A DNA stretch of 64,000 nt from Evernia prunastri. Lineage: Eukaryota > Ascomycota > Lecanoromycetes > Lecanorales > Parmeliaceae. The first letter of the stretch is position 1. Every line of letters begins with the position of its first letter. This document shows positions 44,955 through 56,942 of this stretch, in pieces. The DNA lies in NCBI GenBank assembly GCA_003184365.1, contig NKYR01000072.1, positions 62,001 to 126,000 of the forward strand, in the 5' to 3' direction. Below the pieces are notes generated by a model. The model worked only from the letters and a program-made list of their open reading frames with translations. It made no database searches and had not been told where the DNA came from. The position numbers and the translations under genes were made by a program.

Positions 44955-47923
44955 ATGTCATACAATCGCTTAGGTACAATCTATGTTCGAGCTTCTTTGT
45001 TCCTATAGACTACCCTCCGCGCTCGCAAAATCCTCTGCTCTGCTCACATACTACATGCCGTACCTACTTACAACCTTTTCACGCTAACCTTTGACAACCA
45101 TCAGATCCCTTTGATCAAAACCCAGAAGACGAAGAGCATAGCGGCCACCCCATGGATCCTCGCTATGCTGGTCGGACGCCTTCCCCAGGCCAGCCCCTCC
45201 ATGGCTATCAGCTAAATGATGGACCATACAGGCCGCAACAGGCGCCAATACAGATGCAAATGGGGCAGGGAGACAGGTTGGCGGCGCAGCCTACCTACTC
45301 TGTCCAGAACATTGGAAATTCTTATAACCACAATGAGCAATATGAAGCGCAGAATCCAGTCTCCGCTCACGACTACGGTTACGGGGGAGGCGAATACGCC
45401 ATCTCTCCAGAAGACCACCACGATCAGTACTTTACGGAGCCGTATGAACCCCACCCACAAGATCAGGGCCAATTCTACGATGATAATGATCATCAGCCAA
45501 TTCTGCAGCCTGATAATCCGTATGGACCAAATCCGCGCTCACCTGGACCTGGTCTCTCAGGCGCCTACGATGGCGTTCAACCGGGCCCAACACCCAGTCC
45601 GGCGCCAATCAGACGGTGGAAGACTGTGAAGGAAGTCCAGCTCTTTAACGGGAATCTTGTCCTAGATTGTCCTATACCACCTAAGCTGTTGGGCCAAATC
45701 CCGCATGCCGAGCCCCCAGAAAGAGACGAGTTCACACACATGCGTTATTCAGCAGCTACCTGTGATCCCTCGGAGTTCTACGACTCGAGATTCACCCTAC
45801 GACAACGGCTCTTTGCAAAGCCCCGACATACGGAGCTTTTCATCGTAGTCACCATGTACAACGAAGATGATTTCCTGTTCGCGAGGACTATGACGGGCGT
45901 ATTCAAAAACATCGAGCATATGTGTTCACGGACGAACAGCAAGACATGGGGGAAAGAGGCCTGGAAGAAGATTGTGGTGTGCGTAGTCAGCGACGGACGT
46001 GCGAAGATCAACCCACGAACGAGGGCTGTGCTGGCGGGTCTTGGTGTATACCAAGATGGAATTGCCAAGCAACAGGTTAGCGGCAAGGACGTGACAGCAC
46101 ATATCTATGAATACACTACCCAGGTAGGGATAGAACTCAAAGGCAAGACTGTCCAACTCAAGCCTAGAGGAGCCACACCCGTGCAAATGGTATTTTGCTT
46201 GAAGGAAAAGAATCAGAAGAAGATCAATTCGCATCGATGGTTCTTTCAAGCCTTTGGTCGTGTCTTGGACCCAAACATTTGCGTTCTTTTGGACGCAGGA
46301 ACGAAGCCAGGAAAGGACTCTATTTACCACCTCTGGAAAGCCTTCGATCTAGAGCCCATGTGCGCTGGCGCCTGTGGTGAGATCAAGGTCATGTTGAGTG
46401 GGGGAAAGAAGCTCCTCAACCCTTTGGTTGCCACTCAAAATTTTGAGTACAAAATGAGCAACATACTAGACAAGCCGCTGGAGTCGGCTTTTGGATTTAT
46501 TTCTGTCCTGCCTGGAGCTTTCTCTGCCTACCGCTACATAGCACTGCAGAACGACAAAACTGGTCAAGGCCCCTTAGAGAAATACTTCAAGGGCGAGAAA
46601 ATGCACGGTGCAAATGCTGGTGTATTTACGGCAAACATGTATTTGGCTGAAGATCGAATCCTCTGCTTTGAGCTGGTAGCGAAGCGGAATTGCCGATGGA
46701 TTCTCCAATATGTCAAGTCATCTACCGGTGAGACGGATGTACCAGACGCTATGGCTGAGTTCATCATGCAGCGAAGAAGATGGTTGAACGGCAGTTTCTT
46801 CGCAGCCATCTACGCCCTGGTACACTTCTACCAGATCCAACGAACTGATCACAGCTTCTTGAGGAAAATAATGTTCCTGGTCGAATTCACATACCAGACC
46901 ATCAACATGATCTTCGCATGGTTCGCAATCGGCAATTTCTTCCTGGTTTTCCATATCCTCACAAATTCTCTGGGCGACAAGGATCTTCTCTCCACGACCG
47001 GCCATCTTCTCGGGATCGTCTTTGAGTGGGCTTATCTTGCAATCCTCCTTACTTGCTTCGTCCTGGCGCTAGGAAACCGGCCCCAGGGTTCCAACAAGCT
47101 GTACATGAGTCAGGTCTACTTCTGGTGTGGCATAATGGCCTACCTCTTATTCGCCTCAGTCTTCATCACCGTCCGCTCTATCCAAATCGAAACAGCAGAG
47201 AAAGGCTTTACGGTCAAAGACCTCTTTGCCAATCAGCTTTTCTTCACGCTCATCGTTTCCCTTCTCTCAACCTATATCCTCTACTTCGTCATCTCCTTCC
47301 TCTTCTTCGACCCCTGGCATCTCTTCACCTGCTTCATCCAGTACCTCCTTCTAACCCCAACCTACATAAACATCCTCAACGTCTACGCTTTCTGCAATAC
47401 CCACGACATCACCTGGGGCACCAAAGGCGAAGACAAAGCCGAAAAATTACCCTCGGCAAACCTCAAACCTGGCGGCAAAGTAGATGTCAACATTCCCCAA
47501 GATGACGGCGATTTGAACGCACAGTACGACGCCGAAATGCGCACCATCGCTACCAAGGCCGTCAAGGAGGTCAAGGTCGTCAGCGAGGCAGAACACCAAG
47601 AGGACTATTACAAAGGATTCAGAAGTGCGGTCGTGCTGTGCTGGATGTTTTGCAACTTGGCGCTCGCGGCAGTCGTGCTGGGGGTGGGCGGATTGGAGAC
47701 TGTGAAGGTTGGAAAGGAGACTACGGATGGGGCGCAGAGGAGTACGATTTACATGGCTGTGGTCCTGTGGTCGGTGGCCGGGTTATCGCTGTTCAGATTC
47801 ATCGGCGCGGTATGGTTTTTGATCGTGAGATTGGTGAGTCTTGTCCCCTTCTCTCCACGCTAACCTTCCTTCCAAAGCTCCGTTTGCTAATACATACGCG
47901 CGTTGCAGTTCCGAGGAGTCTGA
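44955..47923 (+). CDS. chitin synthase, class III
   Basis: Exons 44955-44973, 45105-47833, 47909-47923; 920 aa. The 19-nt first exon (MSYNRL) and 131-nt intron are supported by in-frame DPFDQNPEDEEHSGHP before the internal ATG at 45152. The 15-nt last exon (FRGV-stop) follows GTGAGT...GCAG and gives the conserved RLFRGV end. The enzyme makes beta-1,4-GlcNAc chains at the plasma membrane. Domains: Gln/Pro/Tyr-rich N-terminus (1-170), chitin synthase N-terminal domain, GT2 core with VTMYNEDD, DAGTKPG, EDRIL (about 521) and the product-binding QRRRW (about 560), then at least seven membrane spans. Presence of a long disordered N-terminus without myosin or cytochrome domains, and the core sequence, point to class III, which in many moulds is needed for normal hyphal growth. 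Confidence 0.95.
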
Positions 47924-48159
47924 CCGGGATCGCTCCTCATTGCGTTTCACGAAGGCATCAGTGTTTGGTATGAAGGATTTCGAAAATCGCATCATGTTTG
48001 CATTCAATACCCTATGCATATAGCGCGTGGCGTTTGGAAAGTTTAGATACAGAACCTCAGCACTTGAGTGTCCATTCAAAAATGTAACGGCCGTAGAAAT
48101 CATGCATTTTAAATGTTCCGTGCTCTCCGATTCACGCGCTGTGACTTGTCATGAAGATA

Positions 48160-49572
48160 TCAAACAGTGCGCTCGCCTTCTCTTTGCTCCCCCAGTCTGA
48201 TCCGTCCCTCGCTAGCCCTCGGCTCTTCAAACCTATCCTGCACCTTGAAACTCCAATGGCAGAGCATCCCAGCCAAAAACCCCACAGCGTCGTTCTTGAA
48301 CGCCAATATGCCCGCAACAGTTATGGACATGACCGCCCACCGTCTCTTCCGCTCTTCATCTGTTAAATCCGCTCTCTTCCCACCCTCTTCCCCCGTACCG
48401 CTCAAGTCTCGGCATCGAGCCGTGTTCAAACTCTCCCCGACGCCCACGAGCTCCAACCCCGCCGCGATCACCAAGACGCACAGGAGCACGTTTGGGAACC
48501 CGTTGAAGATGGCCAGTGCGATCTCGCTGGCGAAGAGGCCGAGGAGGAGCTTGAGGAGACCGAGGAATATGATGCTGGCGCCTGAGCGGGCGCCGAACCG
48601 GTACTGCGCCGCGAGCCCACCGGAGCCGTGGCAGACGGGCATGGCGCCGAACCAGCAGCCGACGAGGTTGATGGCCGCCACGCTGAGCCCCAGGCTCGTC
48701 GTCGAGGGCGTCTGGACGTGGGGCAGGAGGTCTTGGGCCAGGAACGCGACCGCGATGACGGAGTTGAGCGTCGTGAGGGGCAGCTGGCCGATGCCGGCTT
48801 CCAGTGTCCCCTTTCCGAATTCCCGTCCGGACGGGATGAAGGTGCCGGGGCGCCAGATGGTGAAGTCGGGTCGGAAATCCTCGCCCCAGCCTGGGTAGAG
48901 CCAGTCGGTGCTGATGACGGATATGATGCCGAGGAAAAGGATGATGAGGGCGTAAGGGACGCGGCGGAACGTGGAGCTGGCTAGCAAGCCGAGGAAGGCG
49001 AGGGTGAGGACGAGGGCGTTGGTGCCGGTGCGGTTGGAACGCGGGTAGAGGTTCCCGGCGGAGATGATCAGCGAGAGGCCGGTGCCGACTTGGATCCCTT
49101 TGACCACGGGAATGGGGATCCTCTCGGTGAACCAGCGTATGAGTCCGGTGACGCTCAGGAATCCGATGGCGGCCGCGACGAAGATGCCCGCGCTCGCTAT
49201 CTCGGCTTTGCTGAAGTCCTGCGCCAGGGCTACGGCCGCGATCGCTTTCATGGGCTGCACGGGCAAGGGTATGCCGAAGGCGAGGCCGGTGAGTATGTTG
49301 GCCAGTCCGCTGAAGACGAGGGTGCTGGGGAGGGAGATGGCTCGGATTTGCGTCAGTGCGATGAGGATGGGGAGGAGGGTGCCGATGTCGCCGAACGAGC
49401 CGGAGATCTCGGTGAGGGGCTGGCGGTAGAAGGTTTCCGAGTTGTATCGCTGGATTTCGAGGAAGTCGGTCTTTGCTTTTCTGAAAGAGCCTTTCATGGT
49501 TGTGAGATAGTGGGAACGCCGTGAGGGTCTTGGCGTTTGGTCGTCGGTGCTGGACATGTTGTCGTGGTCCAT
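48160..49572 (-). CDS. molybdate transporter, MOT1 family
   Basis: Single exon, 470 aa. The protein belongs to the SulP-related MOT1 group that imports molybdate for molybdenum-cofactor enzymes such as nitrate reductase. Family marks are plain: ISGSFGDIGTLLPILIAL (first span), PLPVQPMKAIAAVAL, and GAMPVCHGSGGLAAQYRFGARSG. About ten hydrophobic spans are visible and there is no STAS domain, as expected. The N-terminal 50 residues are polar and basic. ATG at 49572 is the first in frame; another at 49557 (MSSTDD) is possible. The gene diverges from the mitochondrial ribosomal protein gene with 224 bp between starts. Confidence 0.93.
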   Translation of the reverse strand: MDHDNMSSTDDQTPRPSRRSHYLTTMKGSFRKAKTDFLEIQRYNSETFYRQPLTEISGSFGDIGTLLPILIALTQIRAISLPSTLVFSGLANILTGLAFGIPLPVQPMKAIAAVALAQDFSKAEIASAGIFVAAAIGFLSVTGLIRWFTERIPIPVVKGIQVGTGLSLIISAGNLYPRSNRTGTNALVLTLAFLGLLASSTFRRVPYALIILFLGIISVISTDWLYPGWGEDFRPDFTIWRPGTFIPSGREFGKGTLEAGIGQLPLTTLNSVIAVAFLAQDLLPHVQTPSTTSLGLSVAAINLVGCWFGAMPVCHGSGGLAAQYRFGARSGASIIFLGLLKLLLGLFASEIALAIFNGFPNVLLCVLVIAAGLELVGVGESLNTARCRDLSGTGEEGGKRADLTDEERKRRWAVMSITVAGILAFKNDAVGFLAGMLCHWSFKVQDRFEEPRASEGRIRLGEQREGERTV

Positions 49573-49796
49573 GTCGTCCAGTGGAATCGCTGTTGATGGA
49601 CGAGAGGCATCCTAGGAATGCTGTGCTCGAGAAAGCATCATCTGATACCATCATCCATACAACGCCGCGACAAGGCGCATGTGGGTCCCACGGGTGTGGC
49701 TTAGAGCTAGTGGCTGAAGCGCTTAACGCGTGTGGCTCCAGTGCTTCACAATATTTCTGCTCGAGCTCCCCTAGTAGAAACTATACCCCCCTCGCC

Positions 49797-50931
49797 ATGA
49801 GTCTCTCAAATCCACGGAGGCGTCTGCTTCAATCAGGTGAGCGCTCCTTTCTAAGCGCCTCCATCTGCCTCAATGCCACTAACCGCTCGCTCAAAAGCCT
49901 CCTCCCTTCTCCCCCAATCCCACTTCCACCCTCTCGTCACATGTCCTCATCTCCACCAGCGCCGAACCGCCATAAGAGACTTCCTAAAGAATCCCTTCAA
50001 ATCCCGCCGGAGACGCGGAATCCTCGACCCTTCCTCCCCCGAGTTCCTGAAGGCAAGAGAAGCCCAAGAGGCCAAGAAGGCAAAAGAGCGCACCGAGCGT
50101 CCCAAATCCGGCGCTTTAGCACCCGGTTCCATCCTCGATACTCTACCCGGCCCGCAGTATGAAGAAGAGACACGCATTATCCGCGACCCGAAAAACATGG
50201 CAGCAGCGCTCGACCCGACGCCCAAGGCTAGGGCCAGATGGCAGCGGAAGATGGTGATACGCGAAATCAGGGGACGGGGCCGGATGAGCAAGACGGTGAA
50301 GCTGGCGAGGACGGAGAGGAAGCATCTGAGCAAAAGCGAGTTCATCAAGACGAGTGTGAAGAAGCTGTTCCCGCTCGCGAACCAGATCGCGGGGAAGCCG
50401 TTGAGCGAGGCGATGGTGCAGATGCGCTTCAGCAAGAAGAAGGCGGCGCAGGACGTGCTGAGGCATCTGGAGTACGCGAGGGATCAGGCGGTTGTGATGA
50501 GGGGGATGGGGTTGGGGAAGGCGCAGGCGCAGGCGGAGGGGGAGGAGGGGCAAAAACCGGAGCAGGAAGAGGAGCGGCTGCTTGTGGAAGACAAGAAGGG
50601 TAAGAAAAGAGTGGTCACCGACCGCACGGCCATGTATGTCGATGAGGCCTGGGTGGGGAGAGGAGCGTACGGTTTTGGCTTCGATTACCGGGCTCGGGGC
50701 ACTGTGAACCGTCTGAGGTTGCCTTACACCAGTGAGTCTTCACCATCCCTGCCCCCTCGAGTTGTACATGACCGCTGAACCGCCACACTAGGCATCTCCG
50801 TCGTGCTCAAGGAAGAAGCCACGCGCATACGGCAGGCGCAGGACCGGGAGGCCAAGCGGCAGCGGAAGAAGGTCTGGGTGCCCTTGCCGGACAGACCCGT
50901 CACGGCGCAGAGGCAGTATCCCCTGTGGTAG
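49797..50931 (+). CDS. mitochondrial ribosomal protein uL22m
   Basis: Exons 49797-49836, 49898-50731, 50792-50931; 337 aa. Introns are 61 nt (GTGAGC...CTAACCG...AAAAG) and 60 nt (GTGAGT...ACTAG). The first exon supplies a basic presequence (MSLSNPRRRLLQS); starting instead at the ATG at 49873, inside intron 1, would also be open. The ribosomal L22 domain covers about 150-310: PLANQIAGKPLSEAMVQMRFSKKKAA, DVLRHLEYARDQAV, DEAWVGRGAYGFGFDYRARG, then SISVVLKEEATRIRQAQ. uL22m lines the peptide exit tunnel of the mitochondrial large subunit. The family's fungal members have the same long N-terminal extension. Confidence 0.9.
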
Positions 50932-51897
50932 TTTCCCCAATATGTGTACAGTACAGATATATGATAAGCATCCATCTTGCCCATAAGGCAATTGGGCGAC
51001 GCGGCGGGCTGTTATACTCTTCTGCTTTCGCCTCGTACCACCTACTTAGACAGTACCACAATCGTTCATTCATACTATCTATCCCATCCTACATATGTCC
51101 CCGACAGACTCGCCGCGACTGGACCAATATCCGCCCGTACAGCACAGCCAGCAGTAAAAATCCCTTAACATCCTCTATATACGATTACGATTACGAAATG
51201 GAAAAGCTCACCCACCCCACTCACTCACCCACTCACCCTTGTTTGAAACGTGCCCCTTCCCCCTCCCTCCCTTCCTCCCCCCTTCATTTGTACATACATT
51301 CCATCCCCCGTACATACATACGCATCCCCCCATGAATCGAACCCAACCGTCCAAACCTCCAGCGGCTAAATAACTCCCCAACCCCATACCCACCACAGGT
51401 TCACGGTGAAATTCGAAAAAACGCTAAGACACGACGTGGGCTCTACGAAAGGGCTACGACGCGACATTGACTGACTGTACGAGAATTATTTTGGACCGGG
51501 GCGGTAATGGTATTTCATTGGTAATGGGAGAGTGGTGGGTCAGAAATAGCTCGTTTCATAACTGGACTATCTATCTACGAGTCTATTCTGGCCAGAGCAA
51601 GGAATTTCGGGTCGATCGTTTTCGCCGTTATCGTGTGTGTGTGCGCGTGTATCGTTATCGTCTCGGGCCGTTTGTAGCATGATGAGGAGAAGGAAGAGAA
51701 GGAAAAGAGCAAAATGCAGAAGCCGCCCCCTCCCTTTTTCTTTTGCTCCTTCGCTATGCCTGCCTGCCCCCTCCTTTTCGCTGTGCTATGCTGATGAGAA
51801 CCCGCTTCCGCCCTCCCTCCTTTCATCTCGCAATTATCCACGTCTGATCAACAGACGTGTGTGTGTTTCATTCCGGTCAAATCTGTCTCATGGCCAT
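50932..51897. other. 3' flanks of two convergent genes
   Basis: A 966-bp gap with short runs (CACTCACCCACTCACCC near 51219, GTGTGTGTGCGCGTG near 51632). No gene supported. Confidence 0.45.
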
Positions 51898-53545
51898 CTA
51901 TTCGTCATCGCTCTCTGTGAATATCTTATCCTCGCCCTTCTCGTAGCCGCGTGTGAGGCGGCGTCGCTTGGTGTTGAGGAGGGTCTTAGACGGGTCGAGC
52001 GGTGCGTTTTCGTTGTTGGCGGTGGTCGTGGTGGTCGCCGCCGATCGGGGACCGGTGAGGAGCGCTCCGGGGTGGAGTTTGCGGGGGGCGAGGTCGACGG
52101 ATTTGCGCTTGCGGTGAGTGGTGTCTTTGGCCATGGTGTCTGCTGCGGCGGGGGTCCCGTGCTTCTTGGTAGCGGGATCATTGAAGGCGGAGCTGTCGGT
52201 GTCTGTAGACGTCTCCTTTTTGAATGCGCCGCTGGAGCTCTTCGGGGTGCCGTTGGGGGTTTCGCCTTTCTTCAAGGCCATGTCCTTGATGATGCCGTTG
52301 TTGGTGCGGGTCTTGCGCTTGAATGCGGGCTGATCCAGCGTGATCTTCTTGTACCCGACCTCGCCCTTCTTCACGGCGGGCTTCTTGACCTCTTTGGCTT
52401 TGCGGACGCAGGGTAGGAACTCCACACCGGGGAACAGCTTCAGCTTCTTGTCGCGGTTGAGGTACGCCGGTTCGTTGAACTTGCGGGCTATGACCTCCAG
52501 GACTTCTCGTACCTGGGCGAAGGTCTTGTTGGAGCCGAGGTGGGGAACTAGGAACCACTCCCAGCAGGGTGTGGTGGAGTTGGTGGACGTAAACCCATTC
52601 TTGTCCTCTTTGGCTATGGCGACCTGCTCCGTTTTGCGTAGAGTGATGGTCCAGGTGCGGACCTGCCCCCAGTTTTCGAATGTGTCCAGTTGCTGGCGGA
52701 CCAGGCCCAGCTGTAGGATGTGCCAGTTTTCGGCATCTTCGGCACGGTACTTGAATCGCTGGTAGTGCTTACGGCACCAGAAGATCCAGAGGTCCCTAGG
52801 CAGGTCACGAGTGCAGGCCTTGTTGCGGCCGAAGATGTGGGAGACCACCTTGCGGTGATCACCAGAGTTTGCTACGCAGGTTGCGACTGCGACACATTTG
52901 GTGTCGATATGTTGAGATCCATCATCGTCGGTGTCTATGATCGGTGCGCGCATAATCTACAACCAGTTAGCACTAACACTGACAATGTCACAAGGTGGAC
53001 TATGACGCGGACCTGAGACCCATCGCTATTGCTATCACCAAGATCGCTGTCATTACTACCATTAATGCCCGTGTTGCTAATGTCTGCAATCTTAGAGTCC
53101 TCCATTTCAAAATCCTGTTCTGGGTGGTTAGTACAAAACCTGACGATGCCGTGACGACTAATAGTTGTACTGACATGGGCTCTATCACCAACGATCATAT
53201 CGCTATCAACGCTGCCTGTGTCTGATGTTTCCATGTCCTCATGCTATGCAATGTTAGTTGAGACCCGGACATCTCTATAAATTTGTGTATGTCACTGACC
53301 AGTGCAATATCACCAGAGCGCACGAAAGCAGGGATGCGATCTGTCTCAGCAGTGTCTCCATCCTGTATGATATTAGCCCAAATCGAATCTGAACCGTGCT
53401 CAACACCGGATAGACCACTGACCATGATGCCCCCATCGATCTCGACTCTATGTTGGATGCTAGTAATGTTCTTTATGGCGAACTCAGGCAGGGGTTTCCA
53501 GGGGCTCGTGAGGCGCGCATAGTCATCAGATGGACGAGACGTCAT
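51898..53545 (-). CDS. conserved fungal basic protein, Orp1-like
   Basis: Exons 53545-53423, 53362-53300, 53243-53175, 53114-53013, 52956-51898; 471 aa. The large last exon carries a conserved fungal block: CVAVATCVANSGDHRK, then SHIFGRNKACTRDLPRDLW, FWCRKHYQRFKYRA and WHILQLGLVRQQLDTFENW, then a Lys/Ser/Thr-rich tail with several nuclear-localisation-like patches (RKRKSVD, KRRRLTRGYEK) and an acidic end. I recall similar proteins labelled 'Orp1-like' in ascomycetes, function unknown; the C/H pattern in FGRNKACTR...CRKHYQ may bind metal. The four introns are 60, 56, 60 and 56 nt, all phase 0, three with donor GTCAGT, and each ends after a CTAAT/CTAAC branch. Exon frames on either side of introns two and four differ, so splicing is required there. 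Confidence 0.75.
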
Positions 53546-55987
53546 ATCAAAAAGTGCAGAAGGGAAGGGAGATTAGGTTGAAGGTCAATGAACAAACAAA
53601 TGAACCGACAAGCAAGTCGGGTGGTGAACTGTTAGTTGTATGCTTTGAAAAGCTCGTCGCAGTCAGAAGCTGCAGTGGAAGAGGTAGAAGTTGGGTGTTG
53701 CGGTGGTGTGAGAAAGGGCGTTGCAGTTGGGGAGAGATGAGGGCATTTATATTCGAGGAGGCATCAGGTGTTAAGAGCTGAACCCCCACAATGGGGCGAT
53801 CCATGTGAATGTATGTGTCGTTGCCGCGGGAGCACAGCCAATTTCCCCCCTTAGCACACTGCCTTCACACAAAGACCCTTTTGCGCTAAGACTCTTCAGT
53901 AGGGCGGGGGCACATTAATTCCACCCCTTGAGGGAGATTGCGGACCAATGATAGGCTTCATATGATCCGAGAAGGGCAACTTTAGCACGGACGGAAATTT
54001 GTTTGAAGAAGTGAAGAAGAGAGGAAGTGTGCAAGCGGAGAATGTCGATAGCAGGCCAATCGGAGCAGACAAGTGGCAATTCCTATTTGGCATGTCCAGC
54101 CCAAAGCCCAAAAGACATGATTCATTTTTGACACTCATCCCACCGTCACATCCTCCTTTGTGAATAGCCAGAGCGATGTCACTTACTGCGTTTTCCCAGT
54201 TGACAAAGAAAACAAAATGTCAAAGCAAATGGGTGTTGAAGAGTGAAAAAGAGCCAGATATGCCTACCGTAAGTGAGTTTACTGCTGGGCATTTTCGGGT
54301 AGCGTCTTGAGGCTTTTGACCTTATTACGTAGGGCCATTTTGAGAGGAAAGTAATGAATGCCCTGCAACTCCAAGTGCAGCTTCTTAATCTTATCTTATA
54401 TCACGCTTTACCTGCGACATAGACGCCGCCTATTAGTCCAAAAGATGCGCGCTACAAAGATTGGCATGCCGGGCGTCAGTACCCCAGATGATATTTCCAA
54501 AATCTCAAGTACAGTACCCGTAGACAAGGTAGCAAGGAGGTCAATGTCACGAGATGGAATTGCTGCAAGAGCTAGCAGACACGGTACAAAATCCTGCTCG
54601 ACATGGAAATGGGATGATTGAAGGTCTGCTCAAGGTCAACGAGCCGATCAGTGCTACCAATGCAAGCCTGAAATGTACTTCGGCTCTAAAGTACCTAGGT
54701 AAAGTACCTTACCTTAGCATGGCCGATCATGTGCGCGGTTGAGCTTTCCCCTTTAAGATCTAGCTTTGTTTTATCGCTGCCGACGGCCCGTACGCCTCGT
54801 CATTCGCCAAATGGCATCGGAAAGTAAAGTAAAATAAGTAAAGTAGCTCTAGAATCTAGACCCTCGAGCCAGGCTTTCGAGCGTCAGCGCTGTTCAAAGG
54901 ATTGATGAGCAGGAAGAATCATTATGGCTCGACGGCTTTACTCCGTAAAGAAAGGATTAGTATAATTCCATTCCGACAACATGGAATCATAGCTGTTGGA
55001 GGAATGGTCTTAACCGTCGCCCTTATTCTCCTCTACGTATTACTTTCGGGGAACCCTGACAACATCAAAGATCTCTCTGTCTATGGGACAGAGAAGCAGG
55101 TACCGGTTGTATAATGATGAGATCTAATCATGAGATCTTTTGCTTCTACAAAGCGAGACTTTTCTAATACACTTGGAGGCGAACGCCGCTTTCCTTTTTA
55201 TTCCTCTCTCCTTCTTTCATCGCGCCTCGGCCCCCATGCAATTGCCTCAGACCCTCAGGCAACGGGATGGTGGTATTAGTTTGGGCTGTAAGGCAGATAA
55301 CAGGTCTCTTCCGTTGAACATGTGACAGTTTTGCCGTCTTATTACTTACAGAGTACTAGTACTAGTACAAGGCCTCATGATCAGTGGCGGATAAGGTAAG
55401 CTGAAGTGGACACAAGCAAAAAGGAGGGTACATACATACCTTACACCTTACGCTTACAGAACGGAGACTCGGCCGTTATATGCTGACAAGTTAACTTATC
55501 GGTAGCTACCTTAGGTACCTGACCTTACTTTTCCCCCCTGTTTCACTTTCTTTCCCCCAGTCGCCACTTCATTTACGGCCGCAGAATCAGCTCGACTTCC
55601 CTCGTCAACACCAAGCTTCACCAACAAATCCATTCTTCCATTGGCCCTCCGATTAAACGGTCTTATTCCTCCCGTTCATTTCCCCCTTGACCATTGACCC
55701 CTCATGCCCTGAAACTCTTTGTCTCACTCATTCGCCTCAGCCGCAGTTTCTTCCACGCTGTCAACTTGAAGAGCGCATCCATACAGCATCATCTTCCTCC
55801 CGCCTTGCCCCATGGTCCATACATTCTGAGCAAGACATGGACGGACGAAGGGTGTGAGGACGCAGTTTCTCGCCATTCGAAAGGGAATGATACAGATGAA
55901 GCCGCCCACGAGGCATTCAATCTTCCTATTTGAATCCGACCACAAAAGCTCGGGTTAACAGCCGACACCAGCGACTATTCATCTTCA
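53546..55987. other. 2.4-kb region without a supported gene
   Basis: Holds the promoter of the Orp1-like gene. A 69-codon ATG frame at 54905-55114 encodes one hydrophobic span (GIIAVGGMVLTVALILLYVL) flanked by polar ends; it could be a small membrane protein but has no other support. Repeated AAGTACC/GGTAC patches occur near 54690-54715 and 55500-55520. Confidence 0.35.
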
Positions 55988-56942
55988 ATCCTCGCTCAAG
56001 GAGCTTGGCCGACAGGTCAGGTGACATCGCTAAATGCTAACCGCCTAGCAGATGTTAGTCACGATGTCAACCTATCGGTTCTGCCGCTCCTGGCACTGTT
56101 CCTGCCCCCTCCCGACTTTCCTACAGCTGTGTCGGTTACCTGCGCCTTGATCATGGTTGAAGTAGCTAGGGGCAGAGAAGTGGTCATGATGAGGCATTCT
56201 CATGGAACGGTCGTCGGTTGCGAGGCGTCGAGAGGAATCAAAATCAAGAAGTGATCAACATACGATACTTTATTTGGGGTGTGCGCAAGGCCGTGGTGAG
56301 GTTAACGTTCATAGCTGGGACAGTACTGCCAGTGGGTGTCTGTTGCTGGTCTGCACTGGGAAAGCGCCAGAAGGCGTCTTTGACGGTAGACCCAATGACG
56401 GGTACAGCGACGCCAGACCTCGACATTTTTAGCCCTTCTCGATCTGCTCTAACGATTTTCTCTCCATGAAGTTGTACTAACGCAAGTATCTAGTGATTTC
56501 CCAAAGCTAGGACAGGTTCATAAGAATTTCTGACGGCCGCCGCCGCCACTTCCGCAGCGGTCCCTCGAAACCAAAGCTATCGAGCTTTTCGAAACCCAAG
56601 TGGCTCACACAATCTTGTAAGTGATGGATTTCTCCGCCCAATTCCTCCTCGTTTGCCGCCAATCTAACCCTCGAATTCCACAGTGCCCTTCGCTCCCCTC
56701 TCACCCACCCCGCCTACAACCACATCCCATCCTCATATCTCCTTTGCACCCTCGACAACGCGCCACCACTCAAGATCTAAGAGCGTATGGTGGTTAATGC
56801 TGGTACCAATGATTTTGGATGTTATGAGACTCGCCATGTGCCGTTCGCGAATCCGGAGAAGACGGGTGACGTCACTAAATGGGTCCACAGGCAGGTTGAT
56901 AAGACATTCGGTAGACGTGTGAAGAGGGTATCGAAGTTTTGA
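55988..56942 (+). pseudogene. alpha/beta hydrolase pseudogene
   Basis: Read on the plus strand, blocks of the fungal alpha/beta-hydrolase (AB_hydrolase_6-like, about 250 aa) family appear in order. Frame 1: ILAQGAWPTG (family: VPGAWH), VLPLLALFLPPPDF, MVEVARGREVVMMRHSHGTVVG (nucleophile elbow, normally HSYGG), then TGA at 56252. Shifted frame: VVRLTFIAGTVLPVGVCCW and ALGKRQKASLTV. Third part: QVAHTI|FALRSPLTHPAYNHIPSSYLLC across a well-kept 67-nt intron (56617-56683, GTAAGT...TCTAACC...CACAG), then an in-frame TAA at 56778, and beyond it ERMVVNAG...YETRHVPFANPEKT with the catalytic-His position (RH) to TGA 56940. So there is at least one frameshift and one nonsense codon. No clear start Met. 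Confidence 0.75.

Noticed and set aside
48356..49654. 432-codon Arg/His/Pro-rich frame (-)
   Set aside because: Shadow of the GC-rich molybdate transporter gene in another frame.
51295..51360. GGTTCGATTCA box-B-like match (-)
   Set aside because: No flanking T stem or A box at tRNA distance.
54905..55114. 69-codon single-span membrane frame (+)
   Set aside because: Plausible small protein, but nothing beyond the frame and one hydrophobic stretch supports it.
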